Part shown: one piece after another, positions 1 to 7,250 of the stretch
Numbering within the stretch: position 1 is the first letter of the stretch
Layout: every line of letters starts with the position of its first letter
Assembly: GCA_003508755.1 (NCBI GenBank)
Contig: DNTK01000416.1
Coordinates: 1 to 7,504, forward strand
DNA: 7,504 nucleotides
Reading direction: 5' to 3'
Origin: Bacteroidales bacterium
GTDB lineage: Bacteria; Bacteroidota; Bacteroidia; Bacteroidales; UBA10428
Position numbers and translations under genes: made by a program
The notes under the pieces: generated by a model
What the model was told of the DNA's origin: nothing
The model's database searches: none
Seen by the model: only the letters and a program-made list of their open reading frames with translations

Positions 1-1
1 A

Positions 2-2479
2 GTTGAATGTCCTGTTGATTATCGATTAAATATTCATTGTATTCTCTCAGATGAATTGTCAATTCAAGAACTATCTGATTTTAAGTCCGAATTATACATC
101 CGATCTATCAATAAAAAACTCTCAAATGATGCCTTGATACAATTTGCCAAAAGCCTAGATGATAGTAAAGCCGAAAAACATGGATTTACTTCTCCTAATT
201 CAATGATAGATGAAAAATTGTTACAACTCGGCTCACAGACTGCTGAAATTACAAAGGAATCGCTTCAAAATGCATTTGACCAAATACCTCAAGATACTGG
301 CTTCATAATACTTCCATATGATACATCAGATGGCTTACTCAAATTAAATTGGGAAGAACATCCACATGATGATAATTTTTTCATGCAGAGTGCTCACATT
401 TTCGAGACTCGTGAGCAAAAGAACATTGATTTAATCAGTGGAAGGAAAACACCAGAAAATGAAAGTTTTTTCGAAAACTTTTATAAAACACTTGGTAATA
501 AGGCAAAACCGTGCGTATCTGGAAGTGATGCTCATAAATACTCTGACTACGCAAAATTCCCATCAAATCGAATTACTTGGATAAAATCAAATCCAACATT
601 TGAGGGATTAAAACAAATCCTATATGAGCCAACGGAGAGAGTGTTAATTCAAGAAACGAACCCCGACTTTAATTTCGATAAACCCTTATTCACATCAATT
701 AAGATTGATGATGAACTAAAAGTTCTTAAAGATGGAAATTCTCATTTATATTTTGAGGAATCAGAGATACCAATTAATCGTAATCTAATATCGATAATTG
801 GAGGAAGAGGTCAGGGAAAATCAATGTTAATCAATTATCTGGGATTTGGACTAAAAAAAGAGATTCCTCAAAAATTAAAGGAGAAAATAAATTTAAGTGA
901 TTCTTTTAAAATTGGTTGGCAACAAAGCTTTGATTCAGAAAACAAAATTTTCGAGCTTAATCAGCAAACAGATATCCCATTTACTTTTATATTTCAAAGT
1001 AAGGTAAAAGATATTGCTGATAATGAAGAATCTTTGAAGCAAGAGATTTTGGAAATGTTGATTGGAGCAGGATTTGAAAAGCCGAAAAGCAAATATGATG
1101 AGATTGAAATAAAAGAGAAACTTCAAGAGTATTGGAATATCAGAGAATGGTTAGAGAAAAAAGATGACGATGATAATTCAATTAATACAGCTCGATATGT
1201 TCAATCTAAAATTGATGATGTCCAAGGAATTATAAACTTAACAACAGAAGGTAGTAATAAAGACCTATTAGCAAAGTATGTAACCAATATTAGTAGTGTA
1301 AAAACAATTAAAGTTGAGTTAAAAAGTCTGCGTGATTTGCGAGAGGATATTATAGAATATAGAGATACAATCAATGCCAAAATAAAAGAAATAGAAGGTG
1401 TAACACTTATTGATACAGAAACTCAGCAGAAAGAAATAGTATCAATTTATAGGGAAAAACTAAAAAAGGTTTATATCCTACAAAGCGAAAACGAGAAAAT
1501 AAAGGAGGAAAACTTTAAAGATTATAAAGGTGATTTGTCTCAACTGCTCTCAAATCTGACAAATTATCAAAAAGAAATTTCTGAGTTTGAGGAAAAGCTG
1601 AAGTATATTGAATCACGGAATAAGGAGTTTAAGCAAATCAAAGAACAAATTAATGAAGTAATTAAATACCAAAAACAAATTTTACTTAAGGAAGCTATTG
1701 CTATAACGGACACATGGAAGAATAAGATCTTTGATAACAAAGAAAGGCGTCAAATTGAAAATCAAATAATAAAGAAAATCTTAGCAGATAGGAATATTAA
1801 GATAGAAGGTACAATTTTCTTTAATGGAAGTCAGTTTTTGCATTCTTTAGACAAATATATTGATGGTCGAACATTAAGGTCAAAAAACATTGAAAACGTA
1901 TATAAGTTACTTGAGATAAACGGAGACAATGCTTCTCAGGATGTGTTAGATATTACAATTGATAAGATTGAAAAAATTCGAAGTACAAATCCGTCATCAT
2001 TTTATGATGGAATTGAATATGATATCTTAAAAGTTTTTTTAGAACCAGAGTTCAGAGCAAAATATATGAATGTGTTCCCTAGCATAACAATTGATGGCAA
2101 AGAGCTAAACGATATTTCAGCTGGACAAAAAGGTACTGTTTATCTATGTTTAAAATTAGCTACTCAATTATTTACTGGCCCGATAGTTTTTGATCAACCA
2201 GAAGATGACTTAGATAATGACTTTATAACAAATCAACTTATTGATTTATTCAAAGAAATCAAACAGTTTAGGCAAGTGATTATCGTTTCGCATAATGCTA
2301 ACCTTGTTGTAAATTCGGATTCAGAGCAAATCATAATAGCTTTCAATCACAATGAAAAACTATCTTACAAGAGTGGTTCGCTTGAGGATAGTGAAATAAA
2401 TAAAGAAATTTGTAGAATACTTGAAGGTGGAGAAAAAGCCTTTGAGAAGCGTCGAAATAAATATAGATATGTAAAATAA
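2..2479 (+). CDS. TrlF-like PHP-phosphoesterase/SMC-type ATPase, 5' end outside window
   Basis: The reading frame is open from base 2, so the protein starts upstream and the TTG at 56 is internal; residue numbers here count that TTG as 1. The visible part opens in a PHP (metal-dependent phosphoesterase) domain, whose late motif GSDAH is at 156-160. The first HxH metal motifs would lie upstream. An ATPase of the SMC/ABC kind follows: Walker A GGRGQGKS at 249-256, a charged, probably coiled-coil middle at about 350-570, an ABC-signature-like SAGQKG at 688-693, Walker B and D-loop IVFDQPEDDLDN at 710-721, and the switch histidine in VSHNAN at 744-749. This order matches proteins annotated as TrlF family AAA-like ATPases. 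Such proteins are often found with defence genes, but the reaction and substrate are not shown by the sequence. No signal peptide or membrane segment is visible in the part present, so it is probably cytoplasmic. All ATPase motifs look intact. The gene ends in TAA with no clear T-rich terminator. Confidence 0.88.
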   Translation, partial: VECPVDYRLNIHCILSDELSIQELSDFKSELYIRSINKKLSNDALIQFAKSLDDSKAEKHGFTSPNSMIDEKLLQLGSQTAEITKESLQNAFDQIPQDTGFIILPYDTSDGLLKLNWEEHPHDDNFFMQSAHIFETREQKNIDLISGRKTPENESFFENFYKTLGNKAKPCVSGSDAHKYSDYAKFPSNRITWIKSNPTFEGLKQILYEPTERVLIQETNPDFNFDKPLFTSIKIDDELKVLKDGNSHLYFEESEIPINRNLISIIGGRGQGKSMLINYLGFGLKKEIPQKLKEKINLSDSFKIGWQQSFDSENKIFELNQQTDIPFTFIFQSKVKDIADNEESLKQEILEMLIGAGFEKPKSKYDEIEIKEKLQEYWNIREWLEKKDDDDNSINTARYVQSKIDDVQGIINLTTEGSNKDLLAKYVTNISSVKTIKVELKSLRDLREDIIEYRDTINAKIKEIEGVTLIDTETQQKEIVSIYREKLKKVYILQSENEKIKEENFKDYKGDLSQLLSNLTNYQKEISEFEEKLKYIESRNKEFKQIKEQINEVIKYQKQILLKEAIAITDTWKNKIFDNKERRQIENQIIKKILADRNIKIEGTIFFNGSQFLHSLDKYIDGRTLRSKNIENVYKLLEINGDNASQDVLDITIDKIEKIRSTNPSSFYDGIEYDILKVFLEPEFRAKYMNVFPSITIDGKELNDISAGQKGTVYLCLKLATQLFTGPIVFDQPEDDLDNDFITNQLIDLFKEIKQFRQVIIVSHNANLVVNSDSEQIIIAFNHNEKLSYKSGSLEDSEINKEICRILEGGEKAFEKRRNKYRYVK

Positions 2480-2499
2480 TGCCAACGTATGTCAAGCAC

Positions 2500-2574
2500 A
2501 TTGTCTGGTCGCACAGTCATCGCACGACCAAAACCAGCCAAAGAGCTTGCCTGCCTTGCGCACTGACAGACAAT
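2500..2574. repeat. Nested inverted repeat just after the TrlF-like gene
   Basis: A perfect 8-bp pair, ATTGTCTG at 2500-2507 and CAGACAAT at 2567-2574, encloses a 6-bp pair, TGGTCG at 2506-2511 and CGACCA at 2525-2530. The two pairs share bases 2506-2507, so they are alternative pairings at that edge. No T-run follows on either strand, so this is not a standard intrinsic terminator. It could still form a 3'-end stem in the mRNA of the upstream gene, or be part of a dispersed repeat. Confidence 0.5.
2521..2547 (+). repeat. Degenerate direct repeat, copy 1
   Basis: This 27-bp stretch matches 2915-2941 at about 21 of 27 positions without gaps. Conserved blocks are CGCACG, CCAAAA and AAAGAGCT in identical spacing. 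The two copies are 394 bp apart and bracket most of the intergenic region, suggesting either duplicated repeat elements or relics of an insertion. Confidence 0.45.
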
Positions 2575-2593
2575 AATAATGCACGAAACGCTA

Positions 2594-2716
2594 ACAAAAT
2601 GTATAAAACATAGCGCGGAGATGCTTGATATTAAATGTAATACACTAAATATAACTGGTCGCGGTTTGATAGCTTGGAGCGCTGAATTGCGCTACGTTTC
2701 ATACACAGACCGTTGT
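2594..2716. repeat. Large imperfect palindrome, about 120 bp
   Basis: The outer arms pair as ACAA 2594-2597 with TTGT 2713-2716, and TGTATAAAAC 2600-2609 with GTTTCATACA 2696-2705 (9 of 10 bases). Inside lies a hairpin AGCGC 2678-2682 with GCGCT 2689-2693 around a 6-base loop. The bases CGGTTTG 2662-2668 can alternatively pair with CAGACCG 2706-2712 (one G-T pair). The result is a long branched foldback with competing stems. I recall similar elements between Bacteroidota genes. It has a loose likeness to integron attC sites but lacks the canonical RYYYAAC/GTTRRRY ends. Confidence 0.55.
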
Positions 2717-2883
2717 ATGCAAGTGTGTCAGAGCGAAATTTAAGCTTTGATATTTTGACTCTTTGAATAAACAGACAAGAAAATATTGTTAGGCTCTTTG
2801 AAGATAGTTCGGTGCTAAATTGATGGGAATTTATTTTGTTTTTTTCTTCCTCCCCCCTGCACAAAAAAAAGAAGCCACCCCAC

Positions 2884-2945
2884 AAACAGCACATTTGCAA
2901 ATCGCACCAGCCAACGCACGGCCAAAATTTACAAAAGAGCTGTTT
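2884..2945. repeat. Inverted repeat around a 10-bp palindrome
   Basis: The arms are AAACAGC at 2884-2890 and GCTGTTT at 2939-2945, a perfect 7-bp pair with 48 bases between. Just inside the left arm is the perfect palindrome ATTTGCAAAT at 2893-2902. The palindrome could be a protein-binding site, but it lies about 140 bp before the regulator gene and away from the likely promoter. The whole is probably another copy of a dispersed intergenic element. Confidence 0.45.
2915..2941 (+). repeat. Degenerate direct repeat, copy 2
   Basis: Partner of 2521-2547, with the same CGCACG, CCAAAA and AAAGAGCT blocks in the same spacing. It sits inside the inverted repeat at 2884-2945. Confidence 0.45.
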
Positions 2946-2974
2946 CTTCCCACGCTGAGAAAGTTGATAAATAA

Positions 2975-3006
2975 TTTCAAATTAATAACACAATAGTGTA
3001 AATTTG
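2975..3006 (+). promoter_or_regulatory. Candidate Bacteroidota-type promoter for the restriction-modification operon
   Basis: TAAATTTG at 2999-3006 fits the Bacteroidota -7 consensus TAnnTTTG exactly. Twenty bases upstream, TTTC at 2975-2978 is a one-mismatch fit to the -33 box. A start of transcription would fall near 3013, some 30 bases before the regulator ATG. The -7 box is exact but short, so chance agreement is possible in AT-rich DNA. Confidence 0.5.
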
Positions 3007-3023
3007 ACGTTTTAGGGTCAAAT
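3002..3023. promoter_or_regulatory. Candidate operator dyad overlapping the promoter
   Basis: ATTTGAC at 3002-3008 and GTCAAAT at 3017-3023 form a perfect 7-bp inverted repeat around an 8-base spacer. The left arm overlaps the candidate -7 box, and the dyad ends 21 bases before the regulator ATG. A dimeric XRE regulator typically binds a dyad of this size. By analogy with controller proteins of restriction-modification systems, the adjacent gene product is the likely ligand and would control its own operon. It could also act as a weak hairpin in the 5' leader. Confidence 0.6.
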
Positions 3024-3044
3024 GCAAAAAGATAAAACGGAAAA

Positions 3045-3368
3045 ATGACAAGTTTCGGTGATTTTATAAGACAAGAAAGAGAAAAACGAGGATGGACTCA
3101 AACTGATTTTGGGGCTAAACTTAGTATCAATATGGGTAAAATCAGCCGCATTGAGAACGATAAGGAGTTATTTACCCAAGCGAAACTTGATAAACTTTCA
3201 GATGTATTCGGAATTGATATTGACTTAATAAAAGAATACTATTTCGGAGATAAATTTGCCAAAGAAGCCTATAAAAATGGATGTTCTGATAAAACTTTTG
3301 CCGTAGCAGAGCAAACAACTCAATATTTCAGAACTAAAAACACCAAACAAGGAAAAATTAAATTCTAA
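3045..3368 (+). CDS. XRE-family helix-turn-helix regulator, probable controller of the adjacent restriction-modification gene
   Basis: This 107-residue protein is almost entirely a lambda-repressor-like (HTH_3) domain plus a short tail. Helix 1 is about residues 4-14, helix 2 at 17-27 (WTQTDFGAKLS), the recognition helix at 29-39 (NMGKISRIEND), and helix 4 at 45-56. Residues 57-107 are a basic, partly helical tail that I do not recognise. The ATG at 3045 is the first in frame after the promoter, and the HTH domain starts right after it; only a weak purine stretch precedes it, as is usual in Bacteroidota. Its stop lies six bases before the ATG of the restriction-modification gene, so the two are almost surely co-transcribed. 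Small HTH proteins in this position often time nuclease expression after entry into a new host. That role is inferred from context; a repressor of the operon is equally possible. Confidence 0.85.
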   Translation: MTSFGDFIRQEREKRGWTQTDFGAKLSINMGKISRIENDKELFTQAKLDKLSDVFGIDIDLIKEYYFGDKFAKEAYKNGCSDKTFAVAEQTTQYFRTKNTKQGKIKF

Positions 3369-3374
3369 TATAAT

Positions 3375-6300
3375 ATGAAACAGAAAAAGCTCATACAGGC
3401 ATTAGGATTTAAACCTAAAGAAAATACATCAGGAATATTTCATAAGACATATTCTAAATGCGATAATTATGCTGTCGAAATTGATTTCGAGAATGAGAAT
3501 TTCAATTTTGGCGATAAAATAAAAGCAGAAAGCAAAACTACACAGAACTTCTCGCAAGCAGAAAATTGGGTAGTTGTAGAATGCGTTGATAGATTACTAG
3601 AAAAAGGATACAAACCCGAAAACATTGTTTTAGAAAAGACTTGGAAAACAGGTCATGGCACTAGTGGGCGTTTAGATATTTTAGTGAATCGAGACGATAG
3701 TAGCGCTTACTTAATGATTGAATGTAAAACTTGGGGTTCCGAGTTTGATAAAGAGTTCAAGAACTTAGAGAAAAACGGAGGTCAACTTTTTACATATTTC
3801 CAACAAGATAAGGATGCTGATATTATTATGCTCTATGCTTCCGAATTAGATGGGAAAGACATAAAGTATAGAAATACAATCGTAAAAATTGAGGATGATT
3901 ACCGACAAGCTGGAAATGTAAAAGATTTCTTTGAGCGTTGGAATAAACTTCCTAAATCTAACGGTGTATTTGACAATTGGGTAACTCCTTACGAATTCCA
4001 GAGTAAAGCATTAACAAAAAACGATTTAAAGGTTCTAAAACAAGAGGATAGTAGCTTTATCTTCAATAGGTTCTTAGAAATTCTTAGACATAATGTCGTT
4101 TCCGATAAGCCAAATGCGTTTAATAAAATCTTCACACTCTTTCTATGCAAAATTGTAGATGAGAATAGAAATGATGATGACCAATTACATTTTCAGTGGT
4201 TAGAAGGAGAAGATACGCATATCTCATTTCAAAAAAGACTAACAGACCTCTATAATAGAGGAATGCTAGAACTCTTAGAAAAGAAAGTAACCGATGTAAG
4301 CGACACCGAATTCGATAAACAATTCTTACAGGTTGAAGAGCAGTACAAGGATAAATTTAAAGAAATATTAACCGAAATACGGCTAAAAAAGAATAATGAA
4401 TTTGCCATTAAAGAAGTGTATGATGATATTTCGTTCGAAGAGAATGCAAAGGTTGTAAAAGAGGTTGTAGAACTACTACAAGTATATCAAATTCGATATA
4501 ATTACCGCCAACAGTTCTTAAGCGATTTTTTCGAATTACTTCTTACTACTGGTTTAAAACAGGAATCAGGACAGTTTTTTACACCTGTTCCTATTGCTCG
4601 TTTTATTATAAAAAGTTTACCATTACAGGAAATCACTCAATCTAAAATTGAAGAGGGTAATAAAAACGATTTACTTCCAACAATAATTGACTACGCTGCG
4701 GGGAGTGGACACTTTATTACCGAATCAATGGAAGAGGTACAAAAGTATATTGATGGTATAGATGAAAGCACTTTTAACCCAACCACAAAAAGAGCAATTA
4801 AAAAGTGGAAAGAAGACCAATTTGATTGGGCTGAAGATTACGTTTATGGAATTGAAAAAGATTATCGCCTTGTTAAAACTGCTAAAGTAAGTTGCTATTT
4901 ACATGGAGATGGATTAGCTAAAGTTATTCATGGCGATGGATTAGGCGATTTTGCTACATCCGCAGAGTTTAAAGATTTACTAAAAGAAACCGACAAAACA
5001 TACCCTCAAGATAACAAGCAGTTTGATGTAATTATCTCAAATCCTCCCTATTCCGTTTCAGCTTTCAAGGGCTTAATGGATGAAGAGAAATCACAAGAAG
5101 CTTTTGATTTATATAGCAGATTAACCGACCAAAGCAGCGAAATTGAATGTTTGTTTATTGAACGAACCAAACAACTTCTTAAAGATGGTGGTGTAGCAGG
5201 AATTATTTTACCTAGTAGTGTATTAGGTAATACTGGTATCTATACTCAAACCCGAGAAATAATACTAAAATATTTTGATGTATTAGCAATTGCCGAAATG
5301 GGTTCAAACACATTTATGGCAACAGGTACAAATACCGTTACACTATTTCTAAAACGAAGGAATAATGCTGATGCTTTTAATATAGAAGAAGCAGTAAAAA
5401 AGATGTTTGTAAATCTGCAAGATGTTACCATTAACGGAATAGAGAAACCTTTGCAAAAATATATCTCACATGTTTGGGAAGATATTTCTTTTGACGATTA
5501 CCTAACCTTATTGCAAAAATCACCAAACAAGAACATACAACAACACGATATATATAAGGAGTACAATAAAAAAATTAAAGCCAAAAATGAAGATGAAAAA
5601 TGGAATCGCATTTTAGCTTTAGAACAAGACAAACTATTGTATTTTATTATTGCCCTGCCACAAAAGCTTGTATTGGTTAAAACAGGTGAAAAGAACAAAG
5701 AGAAACAGTTCTTAGGTTACGAATTTAGTAACCGTAGGGGTAGCGAAGGTATTCACCCTGTACAACGTAGCAAGTCTATTGATGAATGCACCCAACTATA
5801 CGATGCTGGTCTCTTTGATAATCCAAATAAAGCTAGTACATATATCTATAAAGCTTTTAATGGGCAGTTTGATTTAGAATTATCGGATAGTTTTAAAGAA
5901 AATATCAGTTACCAGAATTTAGTGGATACGCTTTCTTTTGATAGAGTTGATTTTGAAAAAGCAATTTCACTTACAGCTAAAAAAAAAGTAAAGTATGAAG
6001 TTCTCTGGGGTACAAAAAGTCTTAAACTTCTGAGTGAAGTAGCTAATATTCAAAAAGGAAAAACAATCACGGAGGAGAAAGCGATAAAAGGGGATATACC
6101 AGTTATTGCTGGTGGTAAGCAACCTGCATATTATCACAATAAATCTAATAGAGAGGCCAATGTAATTACTATTAGTGCATCTGGAGCATACTCAGGTTAT
6201 GTGAATTATTTTAATATCCCAATTTATGCGTCTGACTGTAATACAATAGTATCAAAAGATGAAACTAACATATCAACTAAGCTAATTTACTATTTCCTTC

Positions 6301-7028
6301 AATCGATACAAACTGTAATTTACGGTTTGCAACGTGGTCAAGCACAACCTCATGTATATGCCGACGATTTATCAAACATAAAAATCCCTTTTCTAACAAA
6401 TAATGTTCAAAAAAAGATTGTTTCCGATATTGAAGCTTTAGAAAAGAAGGAAAAGAAATCAATTACACAAATTAGCGAGGCAAGACTTAAAATTGAGAAT
6501 CTATTTGAGAAAAAGCAAGGTGAATTAAAACGGTTAGATGAAGTTTGCGAGTTAAAAGCAGGGAGTTTTGTAAAAGCAGGAGATATTATTAAAGAATATT
6601 CTTCTAAACTATATCATTGTTATGGTGGTAATGGTTTGAGAGGCTATACTGAAACTTTTACAAATGAAGGGCAATATTCATTAGTTGGTCGACAAGGTGC
6701 TTTATGTGGTAACGTTCATTTGGTATCGGGCAAATTTCATGCTACAGAACATGCTTTAGTTGCTTATCCTAAAAAAGACATAAATACCATTTGGCTTCAT
6801 TATCAATTAGTGTCTATGAATTTAAATCAATATGCCACAGGCGCTGCACAACCAGGTCTATCAGTCATGAATTTACACCCTGTTGAAATACCTGTCCCTA
6901 CTTTAGTCGAACAAAAAAAGATTGTTTCAGAAATTGAAAAAATAGAGCGTAAAATAAAAGCACTCGAAACACAAATCGAAGCCATTCCGAAAGAGAAAGA
7001 AGCAATTTTGAAAAAGTATTTGGAGTAA
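3375..7028 (+). CDS. Single-chain restriction-modification enzyme (type IIG/IIB-like): nuclease, N6-adenine methylase, two target recognition domains
   Basis: This 1217-residue cytoplasmic enzyme should both methylate adenine and cut DNA at a bipartite site. The N-terminal nuclease (about 60-180) has a PD-(D/E)XK core: D101 in GRLDILV and E116-x-K118 in IECK. A helical HsdM-like segment follows (about 205-390), then methylase motif X-like GQFFTP at 399-404, the AdoMet-binding motif I DYAAGSGHF at 439-447, and the catalytic NPPY at 556-559. The C-terminus resembles an HsdS subunit: recognition domain 1 at about 880-1010, a helical spacer at about 1010-1050, recognition domain 2 at about 1051-1175, and a closing helix. 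Both recognition domains end in near-identical QKKIVS(D/E)IE. No helicase motifs are seen, which separates it from type I HsdR. The architecture matches AloI-like enzymes, which fuse R, M and S and are of similar size. All motifs look intact, so it is probably active. The recognition sequence cannot be read from the protein. It is the second gene of an operon with the XRE regulator. Confidence 0.9.
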   Translation: MKQKKLIQALGFKPKENTSGIFHKTYSKCDNYAVEIDFENENFNFGDKIKAESKTTQNFSQAENWVVVECVDRLLEKGYKPENIVLEKTWKTGHGTSGRLDILVNRDDSSAYLMIECKTWGSEFDKEFKNLEKNGGQLFTYFQQDKDADIIMLYASELDGKDIKYRNTIVKIEDDYRQAGNVKDFFERWNKLPKSNGVFDNWVTPYEFQSKALTKNDLKVLKQEDSSFIFNRFLEILRHNVVSDKPNAFNKIFTLFLCKIVDENRNDDDQLHFQWLEGEDTHISFQKRLTDLYNRGMLELLEKKVTDVSDTEFDKQFLQVEEQYKDKFKEILTEIRLKKNNEFAIKEVYDDISFEENAKVVKEVVELLQVYQIRYNYRQQFLSDFFELLLTTGLKQESGQFFTPVPIARFIIKSLPLQEITQSKIEEGNKNDLLPTIIDYAAGSGHFITESMEEVQKYIDGIDESTFNPTTKRAIKKWKEDQFDWAEDYVYGIEKDYRLVKTAKVSCYLHGDGLAKVIHGDGLGDFATSAEFKDLLKETDKTYPQDNKQFDVIISNPPYSVSAFKGLMDEEKSQEAFDLYSRLTDQSSEIECLFIERTKQLLKDGGVAGIILPSSVLGNTGIYTQTREIILKYFDVLAIAEMGSNTFMATGTNTVTLFLKRRNNADAFNIEEAVKKMFVNLQDVTINGIEKPLQKYISHVWEDISFDDYLTLLQKSPNKNIQQHDIYKEYNKKIKAKNEDEKWNRILALEQDKLLYFIIALPQKLVLVKTGEKNKEKQFLGYEFSNRRGSEGIHPVQRSKSIDECTQLYDAGLFDNPNKASTYIYKAFNGQFDLELSDSFKENISYQNLVDTLSFDRVDFEKAISLTAKKKVKYEVLWGTKSLKLLSEVANIQKGKTITEEKAIKGDIPVIAGGKQPAYYHNKSNREANVITISASGAYSGYVNYFNIPIYASDCNTIVSKDETNISTKLIYYFLQSIQTVIYGLQRGQAQPHVYADDLSNIKIPFLTNNVQKKIVSDIEALEKKEKKSITQISEARLKIENLFEKKQGELKRLDEVCELKAGSFVKAGDIIKEYSSKLYHCYGGNGLRGYTETFTNEGQYSLVGRQGALCGNVHLVSGKFHATEHALVAYPKKDINTIWLHYQLVSMNLNQYATGAAQPGLSVMNLHPVEIPVPTLVEQKKIVSEIEKIERKIKALETQIEAIPKEKEAILKKYLE
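6408..6434 (+). repeat. Intragenic direct repeat after recognition domain 1
   Basis: The first 17 bases (6408-6424) are identical to 6912-6928, and the 27-bp match to 6912-6938 has two mismatches. It encodes QKKIVSDIE at the start of the helical spacer. The copies lie 504 bp apart, an in-frame distance of 168 codons. Confidence 0.85.
6912..6938 (+). repeat. Intragenic direct repeat after recognition domain 2
   Basis: Partner of 6408-6434, encoding QKKIVSEIE. The pair brackets the spacer helix plus recognition domain 2, so recombination between the copies would remove or exchange one whole recognition domain without a frameshift. Confidence 0.85.
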
Positions 7029-7061
7029 TCATAGTACAGTAGCGCATTAAGACTAAATGTC

Positions 7062-7250
7062 CATATTTCTTAAGTACTCTTCAATAATTTCTATGTGCAA
7101 ATACATGAATCAGATGTACTAAAGCTAAAATTGGTTGTACAAGTGCGTGTTTAGTATGTACTTGCAGGCAAATCATGAGTACTTATGCATGTTTGAAATG
7201 TACCAGAACATGTTTTATTTGTACACGCACATGTTTATACTGGACTATTA
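7062..7250. repeat. Phased array of nine degenerate 21-bp repeats
   Basis: Nine units begin at 7062, 7083, 7104, 7125, 7146, 7167, 7188, 7209 and 7230 with no insertion or deletion. Each fits CATRWWT, four variable bases, WGTAC, five variable bases. The core at unit positions 12-16 reads AGTAC, TGTGC, TGTAC, TGTAC, TGTAC, AGTAC, TGTAC, TGTAC and TGGAC. Across all nine, position 4 is purine, 5 and 6 are A or T, 7 is T, 12 is A or T, 13 is G and 16 is C. The last three units begin with identical CATGTTT. A tenth, weaker unit (TTTAC core) may occupy 7251-7271. The array starts 33 bases after the restriction-modification stop and ends about 110 bases before the next gene. Twenty-one bases is two helical turns, so the conserved blocks face one side of the DNA. 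I do not recognise the family. Iteron-like or centromere-like protein binding is the most conservative reading. Confidence 0.8.

Larger units (their letters stand above)
2480..3044. other. Gene-free, G+C-richer intergenic region with structured repeats
   Basis: No credible gene lies in these 565 bases. Composition shifts abruptly after the TAA at 2477: about 2480-2735 and 2870-2960 are clearly richer in G+C than the flanking genes. The stretch holds three interrupted inverted repeats (listed separately), a degenerate 27-bp direct repeat, and homopolymer runs (T7 at 2839-2845, C6 at 2852-2857, A8 at 2863-2870). The last 70 bases return to AT-rich sequence and carry the promoter and operator of the downstream operon. 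The style resembles non-coding dispersed repeats I associate with Bacteroidota genomes; that is recollection, not a search. An open minus-strand frame of 89 codons is present but looks accidental. Confidence 0.7.

Noticed and set aside
56..58. TTG as start of the TrlF-like gene
   Set aside because: The frame continues open to base 2 with family-like sequence (PVDYRLNIHC), and the PHP domain would be missing its N-terminal half, so the true start is upstream of the window.
2480..2720. Integron attC site or gene cassette
   Set aside because: The foldback is suggestive, but canonical RYYYAAC and GTTRRRY ends are not found, and no integron integrase is visible.
2839..2870. Intrinsic terminator formed by T7 and A8 runs
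   Set aside because: The T and A runs could pair, but the hairpin would be A-T only, with a large C-rich loop and no G+C stem followed by a T-run.
2631..2900. Minus-strand open frame of 89 codons in the intergenic region
   Set aside because: It runs across palindromic repeats and homopolymer runs, has low-complexity and cysteine-rich content unlike its neighbours, no promoter or domain, and is best seen as chance openness.
3369..3374. TATAAT between the regulator and restriction gene as a promoter
   Set aside because: It is a six-base AT-rich gap directly before the ATG; a transcript from there would begin inside the coding region, and this motif is not the Bacteroidota -7 box.
5246..6462. 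Short minus-strand frames inside the restriction gene
   Set aside because: They are shadows of the + strand coding sequence with no independent signals or recognisable domains.
7062..7250. CRISPR or other spacer-guide array
   Set aside because: The constant blocks are 7 and 5 bases and the variable parts only 4 and 5 bases, the repeats are degenerate, and no cas gene is in the window.
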